Assembly: GCF_017635265.1 (NCBI RefSeq)
Contig: NZ_JAGBLU010000138.1
Span: 1 to 64,000, forward strand
Direction of reading: 5' to 3'
From: Butyrivibrio sp.
GTDB taxonomy: Bacteria; Bacillota; Clostridia; Lachnospirales; Lachnospiraceae
Length of the DNA stretch: 64,000 bases
The stretch's first letter is position 1; each line of letters starts with the position of its first letter. The position numbers and the translations under genes are program-made. The notes under the pieces were generated by a model. That model was given only the letters and a program-made list of their open reading frames with translations, made no database searches and was not told the origin of the DNA. Positions 1-7,021 of the stretch are shown here, one piece after another.

Positions 1-381
1 CTCATCTATCAAAGTAATATCCGCCGGAAGCCACTTAACTGAATCAATGGTCTCAACATCAAGCCACTTAGCATCCTCAGCTTCTTTTAGCACAAGATCT
101 CCTGATATCAAACTGCACCAGTAACACCGCATGGATAGATGAAACTCCGGATAATCATGTTCAATTGTACTAATATACTCATCAACGCTGATCTCTGAAT
201 CAAGCTCTTCTCTAATTTCTCTTGCTAAAGCATCTTCAGGGCTTTCTCCAGGTTCAACTTTTCCGCCCGGAAATTCCCACCAACCCTTATAATTCCCATA
301 GCCTCTGGCTGTGGCAAAAACTCTTTTACCGTCTCTGATCAGCGCAGCTACTACGTTTATTGTCTTTCTGGAAGTGTCCAT
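1..381 (-). CDS. Nudix hydrolase (MutT-like), C-terminus cut by window edge
   Basis: The 127 visible residues carry a Nudix box at about residues 40-62 (GGKVEPGE, then REIREEL), the signature of enzymes that hydrolyse nucleoside diphosphates linked to another group. The sequence before it (KGWWEFPGG) is typical of MutT/CTP pyrophosphohydrolase-like proteins that clean oxidised nucleotides. The final residues lie beyond position 1. An AGAGG ribosome site about five bases before the ATG at 381 supports this start; an in-frame ATG at 423 has a poorer site. The usual glycine late in the box is aspartate here. It is the last visible gene of a minus-strand run of GNAT genes. The exact substrate cannot be read from sequence. 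Confidence 0.85.
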   Translation of the reverse strand, partial: MDTSRKTINVVAALIRDGKRVFATARGYGNYKGWWEFPGGKVEPGESPEDALAREIREELDSEISVDEYISTIEHDYPEFHLSMRCYWCSLISGDLVLKEAEDAKWLDVETIDSVKWLPADITLIDE

Positions 382-426
382 AAATGCCTCTTTTTTTCTG
401 AAATTTTTAGGCTCTTTTACCATAAA

Positions 427-906
427 TCAATCCAAACGTTTCTTAAAGAATCTGTTCATTGAACTATGAACTACTTCTTTTGGTCTTTCTATCTCAACAT
501 ATCCGCTCTTCTTATAAATATGAATTGCAGCCTGAAGATTATCATGAGTTTCCATATATGAATACTGAAATCCTGCACTCCTCATTTTTTCTTCTATCAA
601 TGCTATAAGCTCATATCCCAATCCCGACCCTTTAGCAGAATCATCAAGATACAGTTTCTGAAGCTCTGCTGTCTCTTCCATGAAATCAAGCTTCGAAAAG
701 CCAATACCCCCAATGACTATTCCCCAGGCATCTTCTATTACGTAATATCTTCTCTCATCTACTCCGTAATAGTCACTAAGGTGGTCAAGCCCTTTATCAA
801 AATAAACCGTTCCCGGAATATCAAGTTTGTGCTTTTCCAGATTTTTTCTTATAAGTTTGGCAACAGCAGCATTGTCGTCCTCTGTCATTTCTCTATACTT
901 AAGCAT
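427..906 (-). CDS. GNAT family N-acetyltransferase
   Basis: A 159-residue protein with a complete single GNAT fold. The acetyl-CoA-binding segment is LYLDDSAKGSGLGYEL at about residues 86-101, with the Q/RxxGxG/A-type loop reading AKGSGLG, and the usual YKKSGY ending of the fold follows near residue 137. Such enzymes move an acetyl group from acetyl-CoA to an amine on a small molecule or a protein. The ATG at 906 is preferred because AGGAG lies six bases before it; a longer in-frame version starting at 921 would overlap that site. It follows a broken GNAT gene in the same operon. The substrate is unknown. Confidence 0.85.
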   Translation of the reverse strand: MLKYREMTEDDNAAVAKLIRKNLEKHKLDIPGTVYFDKGLDHLSDYYGVDERRYYVIEDAWGIVIGGIGFSKLDFMEETAELQKLYLDDSAKGSGLGYELIALIEEKMRSAGFQYSYMETHDNLQAAIHIYKKSGYVEIERPKEVVHSSMNRFFKKRLD

Positions 907-1029
907 CTGTTTCTCCTGCAAAATTGAATTTGTGCGATTAACTTCTACTTCCGATTATTAACCTTTTCTTACTACTGCTATTACTAGTATTCTTTTAATA
1001 TTGGCAGTGTTACTGCCTGCATTTCCACT

Positions 1030-1285
1030 TCACGAAAACTGCTTTAGAACCAAGGCAGAATAATTGTCATATTGCTTAAAGCCATATCTCTCATAAAAAG
1101 GAATTGTTTTGGGATCTGATGGAATAATTTTTACATACAAAAGATTTTCAAACAAACTTATAATCTGTTTCATAAGATTATCTCCGATATGATAGCCTTG
1201 ATACTCCGGATTCCCAGTTAACAGAAAGAAATAATCTCTGCAGCTGAGCAGCTGTAAATTCTTTTGTCTGTTTATACTCAATCAT
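1030..1285 (-). pseudogene. GNAT acetyltransferase broken by internal deletion and frameshift
   Basis: Two reading frames together give the two ends of one GNAT gene. From the ATG at 1285 (GGGGAG site eight bases before) the frame encodes a typical N-terminus, MIEYKQTKEFTAAQLQ through NWESG, then hits a stop. The other frame starts at about the same point with NPEYQGYHIGDN, the acetyl-CoA loop, and continues to IPFYERYGFKQYDNYS, a normal GNAT C-terminus. The middle of the protein, roughly 45 residues by comparison with the family, is missing and the two halves are out of frame. This is direct evidence of a deletion, so a functional product is unlikely. Confidence 0.8.
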
Positions 1286-1312
1286 TATGCTTCTCCCCGG
1301 ATATTACGATTT

Positions 1313-1681
1313 TTAACTCTCCGTTTCTATTTTCTTCAAAGTGTCTTCGAGAATGCTTTTCCTCAATTCAGTAAGCCATGAAGAAAACGCTACCGTATCA
1401 AAAGCATAAGTTTTATTGAGTTCAAATTCATTCTCAGACCAGGTATTAAGCGGTGATTCGTTATGCTGGATTAATGCTTCAAGTTTATCCAGACACATAT
1501 CAACTACTTTATTTATGTCTAAATCTTTGAATTCATGCCTTAACAAAAATGCCATAAGAGAAATACGCCAGCTATGCTCAGCTACGCTTTCTGTCCTTCC
1601 TTTTGTTGTTGTACAATGTCTTGGTGTGTCTTTTAGCCTTTCTGCTACATGCAATATTTCCAAGTACTCCCTAGCGTCCAT
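1313..1681 (-). CDS. HD-domain phosphohydrolase (YfbR-like) with internal deletion removing the HD motif
   Basis: The N-terminus (LEILHVAERLKDTPRHC, then VAEHSW at about 35-40) and C-terminus (DKLEALIQHNES, then TYAFDTVAFSSWLTELR) match the roughly 190-residue HD-domain 5'-nucleotidase-like family, but only 122 residues are present. The junction reads VVDMCLDKLEAL: the segment that normally follows MCL, including the metal-binding IHDLGE motif, is gone. The frame stays open across the junction. One metal-binding histidine (EHSW) and the later aspartate (DKLE) remain, but the HD pair is absent, so phosphohydrolase activity is unlikely. The start at 1681 has GGGAGG five bases before it. It may be a pseudogene that happens to stay in frame. 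Confidence 0.75.
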   Translation of the reverse strand: MDAREYLEILHVAERLKDTPRHCTTTKGRTESVAEHSWRISLMAFLLRHEFKDLDINKVVDMCLDKLEALIQHNESPLNTWSENEFELNKTYAFDTVAFSSWLTELRKSILEDTLKKIETES

Positions 1682-1735
1682 AGAATCCTCCCAACAATTA
1701 TGACAGCTCATTAAAAACAATTTATATTTCTGCTA

Positions 1736-2242
1736 TTATCTTAAATCCAAACTCATTATATCAAAGTCCGCATATTCATCTATAATTTTGAAAAAAGCAG
1801 GTATAGTGCCAGTTTTCTTAAATCCAAACTTCTCATACAAATGTATAGCAGCACTGTTGTCAGAGCGAACCTCCAAATTGATGATCTCTATTCCATTCTC
1901 CTTGGCATAATCAATAATATGCTTCATCAGTTCAGTTCCAATGCCATTATTCCACTCGGATTTTAATACTGATATGCCAAGTTCCGCCCTATGTGACATT
2001 CTTCTCGGCATTCCACCAAGATTCGCTGTTCCTGCTAAAACCGAATCTTTCCAGGCACAGTAAAATACGCTATGCTTATCCTCACTGATTTTTTGCAGGA
2101 AGCCTTTTTCCTGTTCAACTGTTATTGGCAGTCCTTCTGCGCCATATGTCAGATTATCTGTTTCACCACCTATGATTTTAGTATATTCAATTAGCTGCTC
2201 TGCATCATTTTCTGTTGCTTCTCTGATTACGATTTCTTCCAT
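1736..2242 (-). CDS. GNAT family N-acetyltransferase
   Basis: A 168-residue GNAT protein. The fold is complete: the N-terminal IREATENDAEQL strand, the LGISVLKSEWNNGIGTEL acetyl-CoA segment at about residues 86-103, INLEVRSDNSAAIHLYEKFGFKK near 120-142, and a final strand. The spacing resembles RimI/YjcK-type enzymes that acetylate protein N-termini or small amines, but the substrate is not known. The ATG at 2242 has AGGAGAGG just before it. The gene sits 12 bases after the nucleoside phosphorylase stop codon and is probably co-transcribed with it. Confidence 0.88.
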   Translation of the reverse strand: MEEIVIREATENDAEQLIEYTKIIGGETDNLTYGAEGLPITVEQEKGFLQKISEDKHSVFYCAWKDSVLAGTANLGGMPRRMSHRAELGISVLKSEWNNGIGTELMKHIIDYAKENGIEIINLEVRSDNSAAIHLYEKFGFKKTGTIPAFFKIIDEYADFDIMSLDLR

Positions 2243-2254
2243 TCGTCCTCTCCT

Positions 2255-3022
2255 TTATTTCCAATCTCTCAAAACATCCAATCCTAAACGCAGTGCTTTT
2301 TCATGTGAACCGATTCCAAAATCTCTGGCATCATAATCGTGAACATTGGCAAGGGAATCCGCAGTAAAAAGAAACTGCCCAAATAAAGCTTTTCTCTTTC
2401 TGCTGCAAGCAGCCAATGCAGCACATTCCATTTCGACTACAGTACAACCTTCTTCAAGGCGATACTGAACCATGTCCTTTGTTTCTCTAAAGAATCCGTC
2501 AGTAGTCCACGTTGTACAAGTAACAAAAGGCAGTTCATGCTTTTTAAAACAATTTTCTATTACAGTCACAGGTTCTGTATCTATATCAATATACCGGGTG
2601 GCCGGAAGATAGTGGTAAGATGTTCCTTCAGCTCTGAGGGCTTTTGTAGGTACAAGAAAAGCATTCTCCGGAATGTCTGCCAGCACGCCGCATGAACCAA
2701 CAGCTATAACTTTCTTACATCCGCAATTTACAAGTGTGTCCAGTACCTGCGTAGCTGCTGCAGATCCAATCGGAGACTGGACAAGACAGATATCTTCTTT
2801 TTCCTCATGCAAGACATAAATCTTTATATTATGCGACACGGTTATCAGCTCTTCAGCCACATCAGCATTGTTTTCTTCTGCATATTTGTGAACAACATCC
2901 CCTAGAAAAGCAAACAAACACTTTTCCGGCAACTTTAACTCTTGTAAGTCATGATCCGGAGCTATCACCTCCACTGAACTGTCATCATATTCAAGAATCG
3001 GTATCTCGTTTTTTATAATCAT
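2255..3022 (-). CDS. Nucleoside phosphorylase (uridine phosphorylase-like, PNP/UDP family)
   Basis: A 255-residue protein of the PNP_UDP_1 superfamily, which splits nucleosides with phosphate to a free base and sugar-1-phosphate. Recognisable family segments are the phosphate/ribose-side glycine motif (KVIAVGSCGVL near residues 100-110), GTSYHYLPATRY, and the VVEMECAALAA motif near residue 200 that contacts the ribose. The start at 3022 is chosen because GGGAGG lies five to six bases before it; an upstream in-frame start at 3049 would overlap the previous gene. In this position it could serve nucleoside salvage, or modify or detoxify nucleoside-like compounds alongside the flanking acetyltransferases; the latter is inference. 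Confidence 0.85.
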   Translation of the reverse strand: MIIKNEIPILEYDDSSVEVIAPDHDLQELKLPEKCLFAFLGDVVHKYAEENNADVAEELITVSHNIKIYVLHEEKEDICLVQSPIGSAAATQVLDTLVNCGCKKVIAVGSCGVLADIPENAFLVPTKALRAEGTSYHYLPATRYIDIDTEPVTVIENCFKKHELPFVTCTTWTTDGFFRETKDMVQYRLEEGCTVVEMECAALAACSRKRKALFGQFLFTADSLANVHDYDARDFGIGSHEKALRLGLDVLRDWK

Positions 3023-3041
3023 CTGAACCTCCCTATGCTCA

Positions 3042-3593
3042 TCAATCAAGAAAATTGACCATTATAATCTCATCTCTGTAAGTCCCATCCTTAAGCTTAA
3101 ATGCCCTTGGATTCATCCCATATTCCTTAAAACCCATCTTGCTATAGAGATGTCTGGCCCTGTCATTGTCACTAAAAACGCCAAGTTCAACCTGCTCAAA
3201 TCCATTGACTTTGGCCTGCTCCAACGCAACTTTCATCATGAAGCTTCCCAGTCCCATTCCTGTATATTTTTGTCTGATAGACATACCAAGATATCCACGA
3301 TGTAAATATTTTATGTGCGGACGCACTAAAGTAACTCCAAGATCTCCAATCATTTCATCTCCAATATATGCGCTTACCATAAAATCACGCTCACTGTCCT
3401 CAATGCTCTTAAGCACATTTGTAATTCTTTCCAGATTAAACTCTCCATCTTCGGGATATCTGGCCATAAAGTGAGTTTCAGCTGAGGTAGCCTCCCGATG
3501 AAGCTTTACCTTAAGTGCATCATCAGCCCCGGCGCTTTTTATTATTGCGATCTCCCCGTTTGGCAAATCATATTTTTTCTGTGCAATCTTCAT
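3042..3593 (-). CDS. GNAT family N-acetyltransferase, first gene after an attenuator
   Basis: A 183-residue GNAT enzyme with the acetyl-CoA segment RGYLGMSIRQKYTGMGLGSF at about residues 120-139 and the VNGFEQVELGVFSDNDRARHLYSKMGF segment after it. Family members acetylate amines on small molecules, antibiotics or proteins. A GGGAGGG ribosome site lies eight bases before the ATG, and only 18 bases separate that ATG from the end of a hairpin and nine-U terminator. A promoter and a possible short leader ORF lie further upstream, so expression of this gene and those after it may depend on antitermination. The substrate is unknown; resistance is a reasonable but unproven guess. Confidence 0.88.
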   Translation of the reverse strand: MKIAQKKYDLPNGEIAIIKSAGADDALKVKLHREATSAETHFMARYPEDGEFNLERITNVLKSIEDSERDFMVSAYIGDEMIGDLGVTLVRPHIKYLHRGYLGMSIRQKYTGMGLGSFMMKVALEQAKVNGFEQVELGVFSDNDRARHLYSKMGFKEYGMNPRAFKLKDGTYRDEIIMVNFLD

Positions 3594-3611
3594 ACATCAT
3601 TCCCTCCCGGT

Positions 3612-3647
3612 AAAAAAAAACCTTATCAAACATTATGCTTGATAAGG
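3612..3647 (-). terminator. Intrinsic terminator / probable attenuator before the GNAT operon
   Basis: Perfect 9-bp stem CCTTATCAA/TTGATAAGG (3621-3629 and 3639-3647) with a 9-nt loop, followed on the minus strand by nine U residues. It lies between a strong minus-strand promoter and the first structural gene, with no complete larger gene upstream to terminate, which suggests a conditional terminator. Confidence 0.8.
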
Positions 3648-3679
3648 CCTCTATCTACGTTTTCACTAATACCGGATAC

Positions 3680-3793
3680 TTATAGATTCATCTTATAACA
3701 CGATTGCCTCATCTTACATAGTAAACTAAACTCCTGATTATTATTCACGAGCATGTTTGTGACCACTATGTTAACGAGACGTGCGTTTGTCAT
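3680..3793 (-). CDS. Possible 37-aa leader peptide upstream of an attenuator
   Basis: A 37-codon reading frame starts at an ATG 28 bases after the predicted transcription start and stops 33 bases before the terminator stem. AGGAGG lies 12 bases before the ATG, longer than ideal spacing, so translation is plausible rather than certain. The peptide begins MTNARLVNIVV and contains a Lys-Met-Arg triplet near residues 27-29; K/R-x-K/R triplets are known sites of macrolide-dependent ribosome stalling in resistance leaders. Within the frame a 7-bp inverted repeat (ACATAGT/ACTATGT) could form an alternative hairpin. It resembles no named protein. A translated leader coupling ribosome movement to read-through is my inference. 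Confidence 0.45.
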   Translation of the reverse strand: MTNARLVNIVVTNMLVNNNQEFSLLCKMRQSCYKMNL

Positions 3794-3827
3794 AATGAAT
3801 CAGATCCTCCTGTAAATGTTATCTTCG

Positions 3828-3856
3828 AGTATAAGCTTTGTAACTTTTCGAGTCAA
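3828..3856 (-). promoter_or_regulatory. Sigma-A-type promoter of the leader/GNAT operon
   Basis: On the minus strand TTGACT (3851-3856) and TATACT (3828-3833) are separated by exactly 17 bases. Predicted transcription starts near 3821 and would give a leader of about 225 nt before the GNAT start codon, holding the small ORF and the terminator. The rest of the gap up to 4020 shows no other gene. Confidence 0.75.
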
Positions 3857-4020
3857 TATTCTATTGATCATTATTTTCCGGCGCTGCTGTCCAGTCCAAA
3901 TTTCAGTTACCCTCCAGCACCTATTCATCTCCTACAGTGAAAGCTTTTATTTCCGCCCCACGCTCCATCTTAACATGCAAAATCCTATCTTCCGTAAATG
4001 GCCCGGAAAACAAAAAAACT

Positions 4021-4683
4021 TTAAATAACTTCAATACGCTTTTTTCTCGCAACAAGATGCATGCGCATTTTTCTGGCTCTCTTTAATTTTTCCACTTGTA
4101 AGCCGGCGTTTTCACAAAATCCCCTGACTTCACCAAGTGATCTTGCCGCAACATCACCATGTCCGATCAGATCGGCAAGTGGCATCTCCGTGTGATTCAT
4201 AAGCCATAGAATAGGCACCGGCGCTGTATAATCCTGAAGAATGAGCATTCCATCAGATCTTAATACTCTCTTTACGCTATTAAAGAATTTCTGAGGATTG
4301 GGGTAATGATGAAAACTGTTTGTACAAATGACTACATCAAAAGATTCATCATCAAAAGGCAGGTTTTCACAATCTCCGACTATCCACTCAGTTCCTTTAA
4401 GATTTTTGCTTTTGGCAACCTCTATCATCCTTGGAGTAATATCCAATCCCACATAATGCCTTGAACTGTCCTTTTCATGTAAAAGAGATATCATAGGTCC
4501 CGTACCACATCCGCAGTCCAGCAAATCCTGATATTCTATATGTGAAAGTTCCGCCTCAATATATGGATAATCATCCTTACACATTTCGTAAATACCTGCA
4601 TGATCTGTCTCATATATATCAGCGGCTTTGGTAAATTCACTGATAGTAAGTTTCTTATATTGCTCTGCTGTTTTCATTGTCAA
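4021..4683 (-). CDS. Class I SAM-dependent methyltransferase
   Basis: A 220-residue protein with the standard methyltransferase motifs: LLDCGCGTGPM near residues 55-65 (SAM glycine loop), YVGLDITPRMI (acidic residue for ribose), IVGDCENLPFDDESFDVVICTNSFHHY around 100-127, and ILQDYTAP. This is the UbiE/Methyltransf_11 pattern, usually acting on small molecules. The substrate is not evident. GGGG lies about eight bases before the ATG. It lies on the same strand upstream of the attenuated GNAT operon but is separated from it by a promoter, so it is probably a separate unit. Nothing catalytic appears to be missing. Confidence 0.88.
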   Translation of the reverse strand: MTMKTAEQYKKLTISEFTKAADIYETDHAGIYEMCKDDYPYIEAELSHIEYQDLLDCGCGTGPMISLLHEKDSSRHYVGLDITPRMIEVAKSKNLKGTEWIVGDCENLPFDDESFDVVICTNSFHHYPNPQKFFNSVKRVLRSDGMLILQDYTAPVPILWLMNHTEMPLADLIGHGDVAARSLGEVRGFCENAGLQVEKLKRARKMRMHLVARKKRIEVI

Positions 4684-4765
4684 TACCCCTTCATTTTCAA
4701 AATATATAGATCATCATAATTAATGATACTACATTTTGTTAGCTTCCGCTAACTTATTCCCACAT

Positions 4766-4799
4766 AAAAAGGGACTGTATAACGCAGTCCCATTTTTTG
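4766..4799 (-). terminator. Intrinsic terminator after the MIF-like gene
   Basis: GGGACTG (4771-4777) pairs with CAGTCCC (4785-4791) across a 7-nt loop, flanked by A-rich and T-rich tracts on both sides. On the minus strand it ends the tautomerase transcript 37 bases after the stop codon and could also work on the other strand. Confidence 0.85.
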
Positions 4800-4835
4800 T
4801 ATACAATCTTTAACTATTATAGCCCCAAAGGTGTG

Positions 4836-5180
4836 TCAGAAATTACTTCCGTTCCATCCCCAATCATCTGATCCGAAGTAGCGGATATACATGTGATCCG
4901 GTGCTATTCCCAAAATATCCCCATAAATTCCAGTCAGCTCTTTTGTCATCTTCCCATATGTATCTGAAGAAGCATCTCCATAAATCTTAACCTCTATGAA
5001 AGCCGTTGGCTGAGAATCATCACCTCTGAAGTACATAGGAATACCGCCCTCGATAGCCAGCATGAGCCAGTTCTCACTTTTACCCGGAATGATTGCTATA
5101 GCCTGTCCAAGGCGTTGTTTAAGCTGTGTCTCTTTTTCCTTTGTTACCGTTACATTGGTTTTCGTTGAAATAAATGGCAT
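4836..5180 (-). CDS. MIF-like tautomerase family protein
   Basis: A 114-residue protein, the usual length for macrophage migration inhibitory factor/phenylpyruvate tautomerase proteins. The catalytic N-terminal proline directly follows the initiator Met (MPFIS), so it is exposed after Met removal. The central ENWLMLAIEGGIPMYFRG segment and the C-terminal YIRYFGSDDWGWNGSNF end match MIF closely. These small trimers catalyse keto-enol tautomerisation; a physiological substrate in bacteria is generally unknown. GGAGG precedes the start. It follows two small unknown genes on the same strand and ends at a clear terminator. Confidence 0.9.
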   Translation of the reverse strand: MPFISTKTNVTVTKEKETQLKQRLGQAIAIIPGKSENWLMLAIEGGIPMYFRGDDSQPTAFIEVKIYGDASSDTYGKMTKELTGIYGDILGIAPDHMYIRYFGSDDWGWNGSNF

Positions 5181-5243
5181 TTGTTATCCTCCTTAAAATC
5201 TTGTTATCTCTCATTAACCAGCTCATCTGCTTACATTCTTCTT

Positions 5244-5537
5244 TTAAAAACTCCTGCCTGTACCTAATGCTTTTAGCATTTCCATTGCCTTTTTATATGA
5301 TTCTCTCATCCCAGCCGGAGTATTAATTGCCATTCCTTTATCTTTGGCTTCCGACAGCAATTTCTCATCATCACTGATAAAAAGAATGTCAGGCTCACAA
5401 TCAGCAATAATACCTGCAGCTTTACCTATGTCAACTCTTTCAACGTCTGCATGATGTCTCTCACTTAACATAGCGAGCTGCTTTTTTAGGATCTCATCTT
5501 CCGTTTCAGATATACACAATACAATTTTAGAGTACAT
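5244..5537 (-). CDS. Hypothetical small protein
   Basis: Not recognised. The 97-residue product starts MYSKIVLCIS and alternates hydrophobic strands with charged helices (VLCIS, VERVDIG, PDILFISDDEKLL), suggesting a small alpha/beta fold; the DILFISDDEKLLSEAKDKG stretch is vaguely like the late part of HAD or receiver domains, but catalytic residues for those families are not visible. The ATG at 5537 has GGTGGAG six bases before it; a GTG at 5555 would be an alternative. It sits 14 bases after the stop codon of another small gene and is likely co-transcribed with it and with the tautomerase. Confidence 0.6.
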   Translation of the reverse strand: MYSKIVLCISETEDEILKKQLAMLSERHHADVERVDIGKAAGIIADCEPDILFISDDEKLLSEAKDKGMAINTPAGMRESYKKAMEMLKALGTGRSF

Positions 5538-5551
5538 AGTCTGCTCCACCC

Positions 5552-5722
5552 TCACACAATAGAATACTGCATAAGCTCATACTTAAGCTGTGTTCCCTCG
5601 GCTATTCCTTCAGGTAAAAGAGCTCTTGCCACCAGCTTCAAATCTTCAGATTCAATATCCGTTCTCTTTAAATTGGCATAATCACCGTCTATGCTTACAA
5701 CTACGTAATACCATGTTTCCAT
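5552..5722 (-). CDS. Conserved hypothetical small protein (METWYYVVVSIDGDY family)
   Basis: A 56-residue protein starting METWYYVVVSIDGDYANL and ending in a tyrosine-rich tail. I recall close relatives of this sequence in other Clostridia and have no function for it. The start at 5722 is favoured by AAAGGAG seven bases upstream. It has no membrane segment or signal peptide. It sits between the TauE/SafE permease (58 bases upstream) and the 97-aa unknown protein, and probably shares their transcript. Confidence 0.65.
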   Translation of the reverse strand: METWYYVVVSIDGDYANLKRTDIESEDLKLVARALLPEGIAEGTQLKYELMQYSIV

Positions 5723-5780
5723 AATCGGCTCCTTTCTCATACAATCATTTTACACTTACAGGCATCATATCTGAATATGT

Positions 5781-6494
5781 TCACCCAAATTTTATCAGCG
5801 CCACACCTGATATTATCAAAACTATGATTACTATTCTTTTTACTATCTGTTCATTTATTCTTCCGGCGCTATACATTCCTGCACCGAGTCCGACTAACAT
5901 AAACGGCGACAGCATCACAGCTCTCTTTAGCATATTTATATTCAGGATTCCATAAAAGAGATACATTAAAATCCTAAATGTATTCTCAATAATAAATACT
6001 GTGCAAATATTGGCTTTAAAAGCTTTGGGATTATCGGTTGTTCTGCCTATATAGGCACCCAGCAGTGCGCCTACTCCATAAAGTCCGCATAAAAGCCCCG
6101 ATATTACACCAATCACAATTAGCAATATTCTTGAATTTTTCGCTTTCTTTTTAGCCAATTCCCTAAATAACATCTCTATTCCAACAATAACGACCAATAT
6201 TCCAAAAATTATCTTTATTATGCTTGTGTCCGTGTTTTTTAAGAAAAAAGCTCCAATAAAGCTACCAATGATCACCATGACTGAAAGAGGAAGTACTATC
6301 TTTAAATCGATTGATTTTCGTTCTTTCCAGCTGATGGTCATATTGGTTGGGTACCCCAGAATCAATTCCACCGGAGATATATTTATATTTGCCACTCCAA
6401 AACTAAGTATCGAAGTAAATACAAGGGTATTGGCGAATCCACAAAGTCCCTTTATATAAAATGCAGCCAGAGTAGCTATTATCCAATAAATCAT
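5781..6494 (-). CDS. TauE/SafE (TSUP) family membrane permease
   Basis: A 237-residue integral membrane protein with about seven or eight hydrophobic helices and the family features: an N-terminal FYIKGLCGFANTLVFTSIL segment with the conserved glycine-phenylalanine turn, PVELILGYPTNMT, and the matching second half GVISGLLCGLYGVGALLGAY. TSUP proteins export sulfite, sulfonates or organic acids, or import sulfur compounds; the substrate here is not determinable. It is near the usual family length (about 250). The gene heads a likely operon with two small unknown proteins and the MIF-like tautomerase. Confidence 0.88.
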   Translation of the reverse strand: MIYWIIATLAAFYIKGLCGFANTLVFTSILSFGVANINISPVELILGYPTNMTISWKERKSIDLKIVLPLSVMVIIGSFIGAFFLKNTDTSIIKIIFGILVVIVGIEMLFRELAKKKAKNSRILLIVIGVISGLLCGLYGVGALLGAYIGRTTDNPKAFKANICTVFIIENTFRILMYLFYGILNINMLKRAVMLSPFMLVGLGAGMYSAGRINEQIVKRIVIIVLIISGVALIKFG

Positions 6495-6573
6495 ATTCTA
6501 TGTTCCAATCTGATCAAATATTCACATCAAAAGAGTGGGTGCATATCATTTACTATATCCTTTTTAAGAGCGT

Positions 6574-6608
6574 AAAAAAAGCCCTGTAGAGGTATTTTCT
6601 ACTACAGG
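6574..6608 (-). terminator. Intrinsic terminator after the Nif11-like small gene
   Basis: CCTGTAG (6583-6589) pairs with CTACAGG (6602-6608), and the minus strand continues into a run of seven U residues (6574-6580). It lies about 60 bases past the stop at 6668. Confidence 0.8.
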
Positions 6609-6667
6609 ACTTGCCAATTATTTATATCTGTTTTTAAGAGGTTTTATCACTCTTTCTGTCTGATAGT

Positions 6668-6886
6668 TTATTTCTTAAAGAATGCGCCGGCAAGGTTCTT
6701 AAGATCTCCCATGTCAAGCTTGCCATCTGATACCGCCGACTGAACTTTCTTGATGTCATCCTCAGACACATCAATGTTTGCCTTCTTAAGAAGGTCTTTA
6801 GCCTGTGCCGGATCTGCCTTTGCTATCTGAGCCATAAGCTCTTTGTTTTCACTTACTTTCTTAATGATTTCTGCAATATCTGCCAT
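6668..6886 (-). CDS. Small Nif11-leader-like helical protein
   Basis: A 72-residue, entirely helical, charged protein starting MADIAEIIKKVSENKELMAQ. The pattern (a helix with the spacing ENKELMAQI, an LLKKANIDVSEDDI segment, then a short DMGDLKNLAGAFF tail) resembles the Nif11 leader domain that targets precursor peptides to RiPP-modifying enzymes, but no modification enzyme is nearby and no core peptide follows the tail. It could simply be a small conserved protein. GGAGG lies eight bases before the ATG at 6886. The gene stands alone between two terminated units, so it is probably monocistronic and may be well expressed. Confidence 0.7.
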   Translation of the reverse strand: MADIAEIIKKVSENKELMAQIAKADPAQAKDLLKKANIDVSEDDIKKVQSAVSDGKLDMGDLKNLAGAFFKK

Positions 6887-7021
6887 TTTTATTTCCTCCA
6901 ACAAAAATGTTTACAGTTTCATAAATTATTATACTACACAATCTGAATATCCACCGCATATAAACTCTTCTATTTTTCTGCCATTTCCTGCTCCTAAACA
7001 TCGTTAATTTCACTCTAGCTT

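Noticed and set aside
1000-1020. Small hairpin GGCAGT/ACTGCC after the broken GNAT
   Set aside because: Six-base stem with no U-run; too weak to call a terminator.
1416-1703. Plus-strand ORF antisense to the HD gene
   Set aside because: Lies wholly inside a gene with clear homology on the other strand; a frame shadow.
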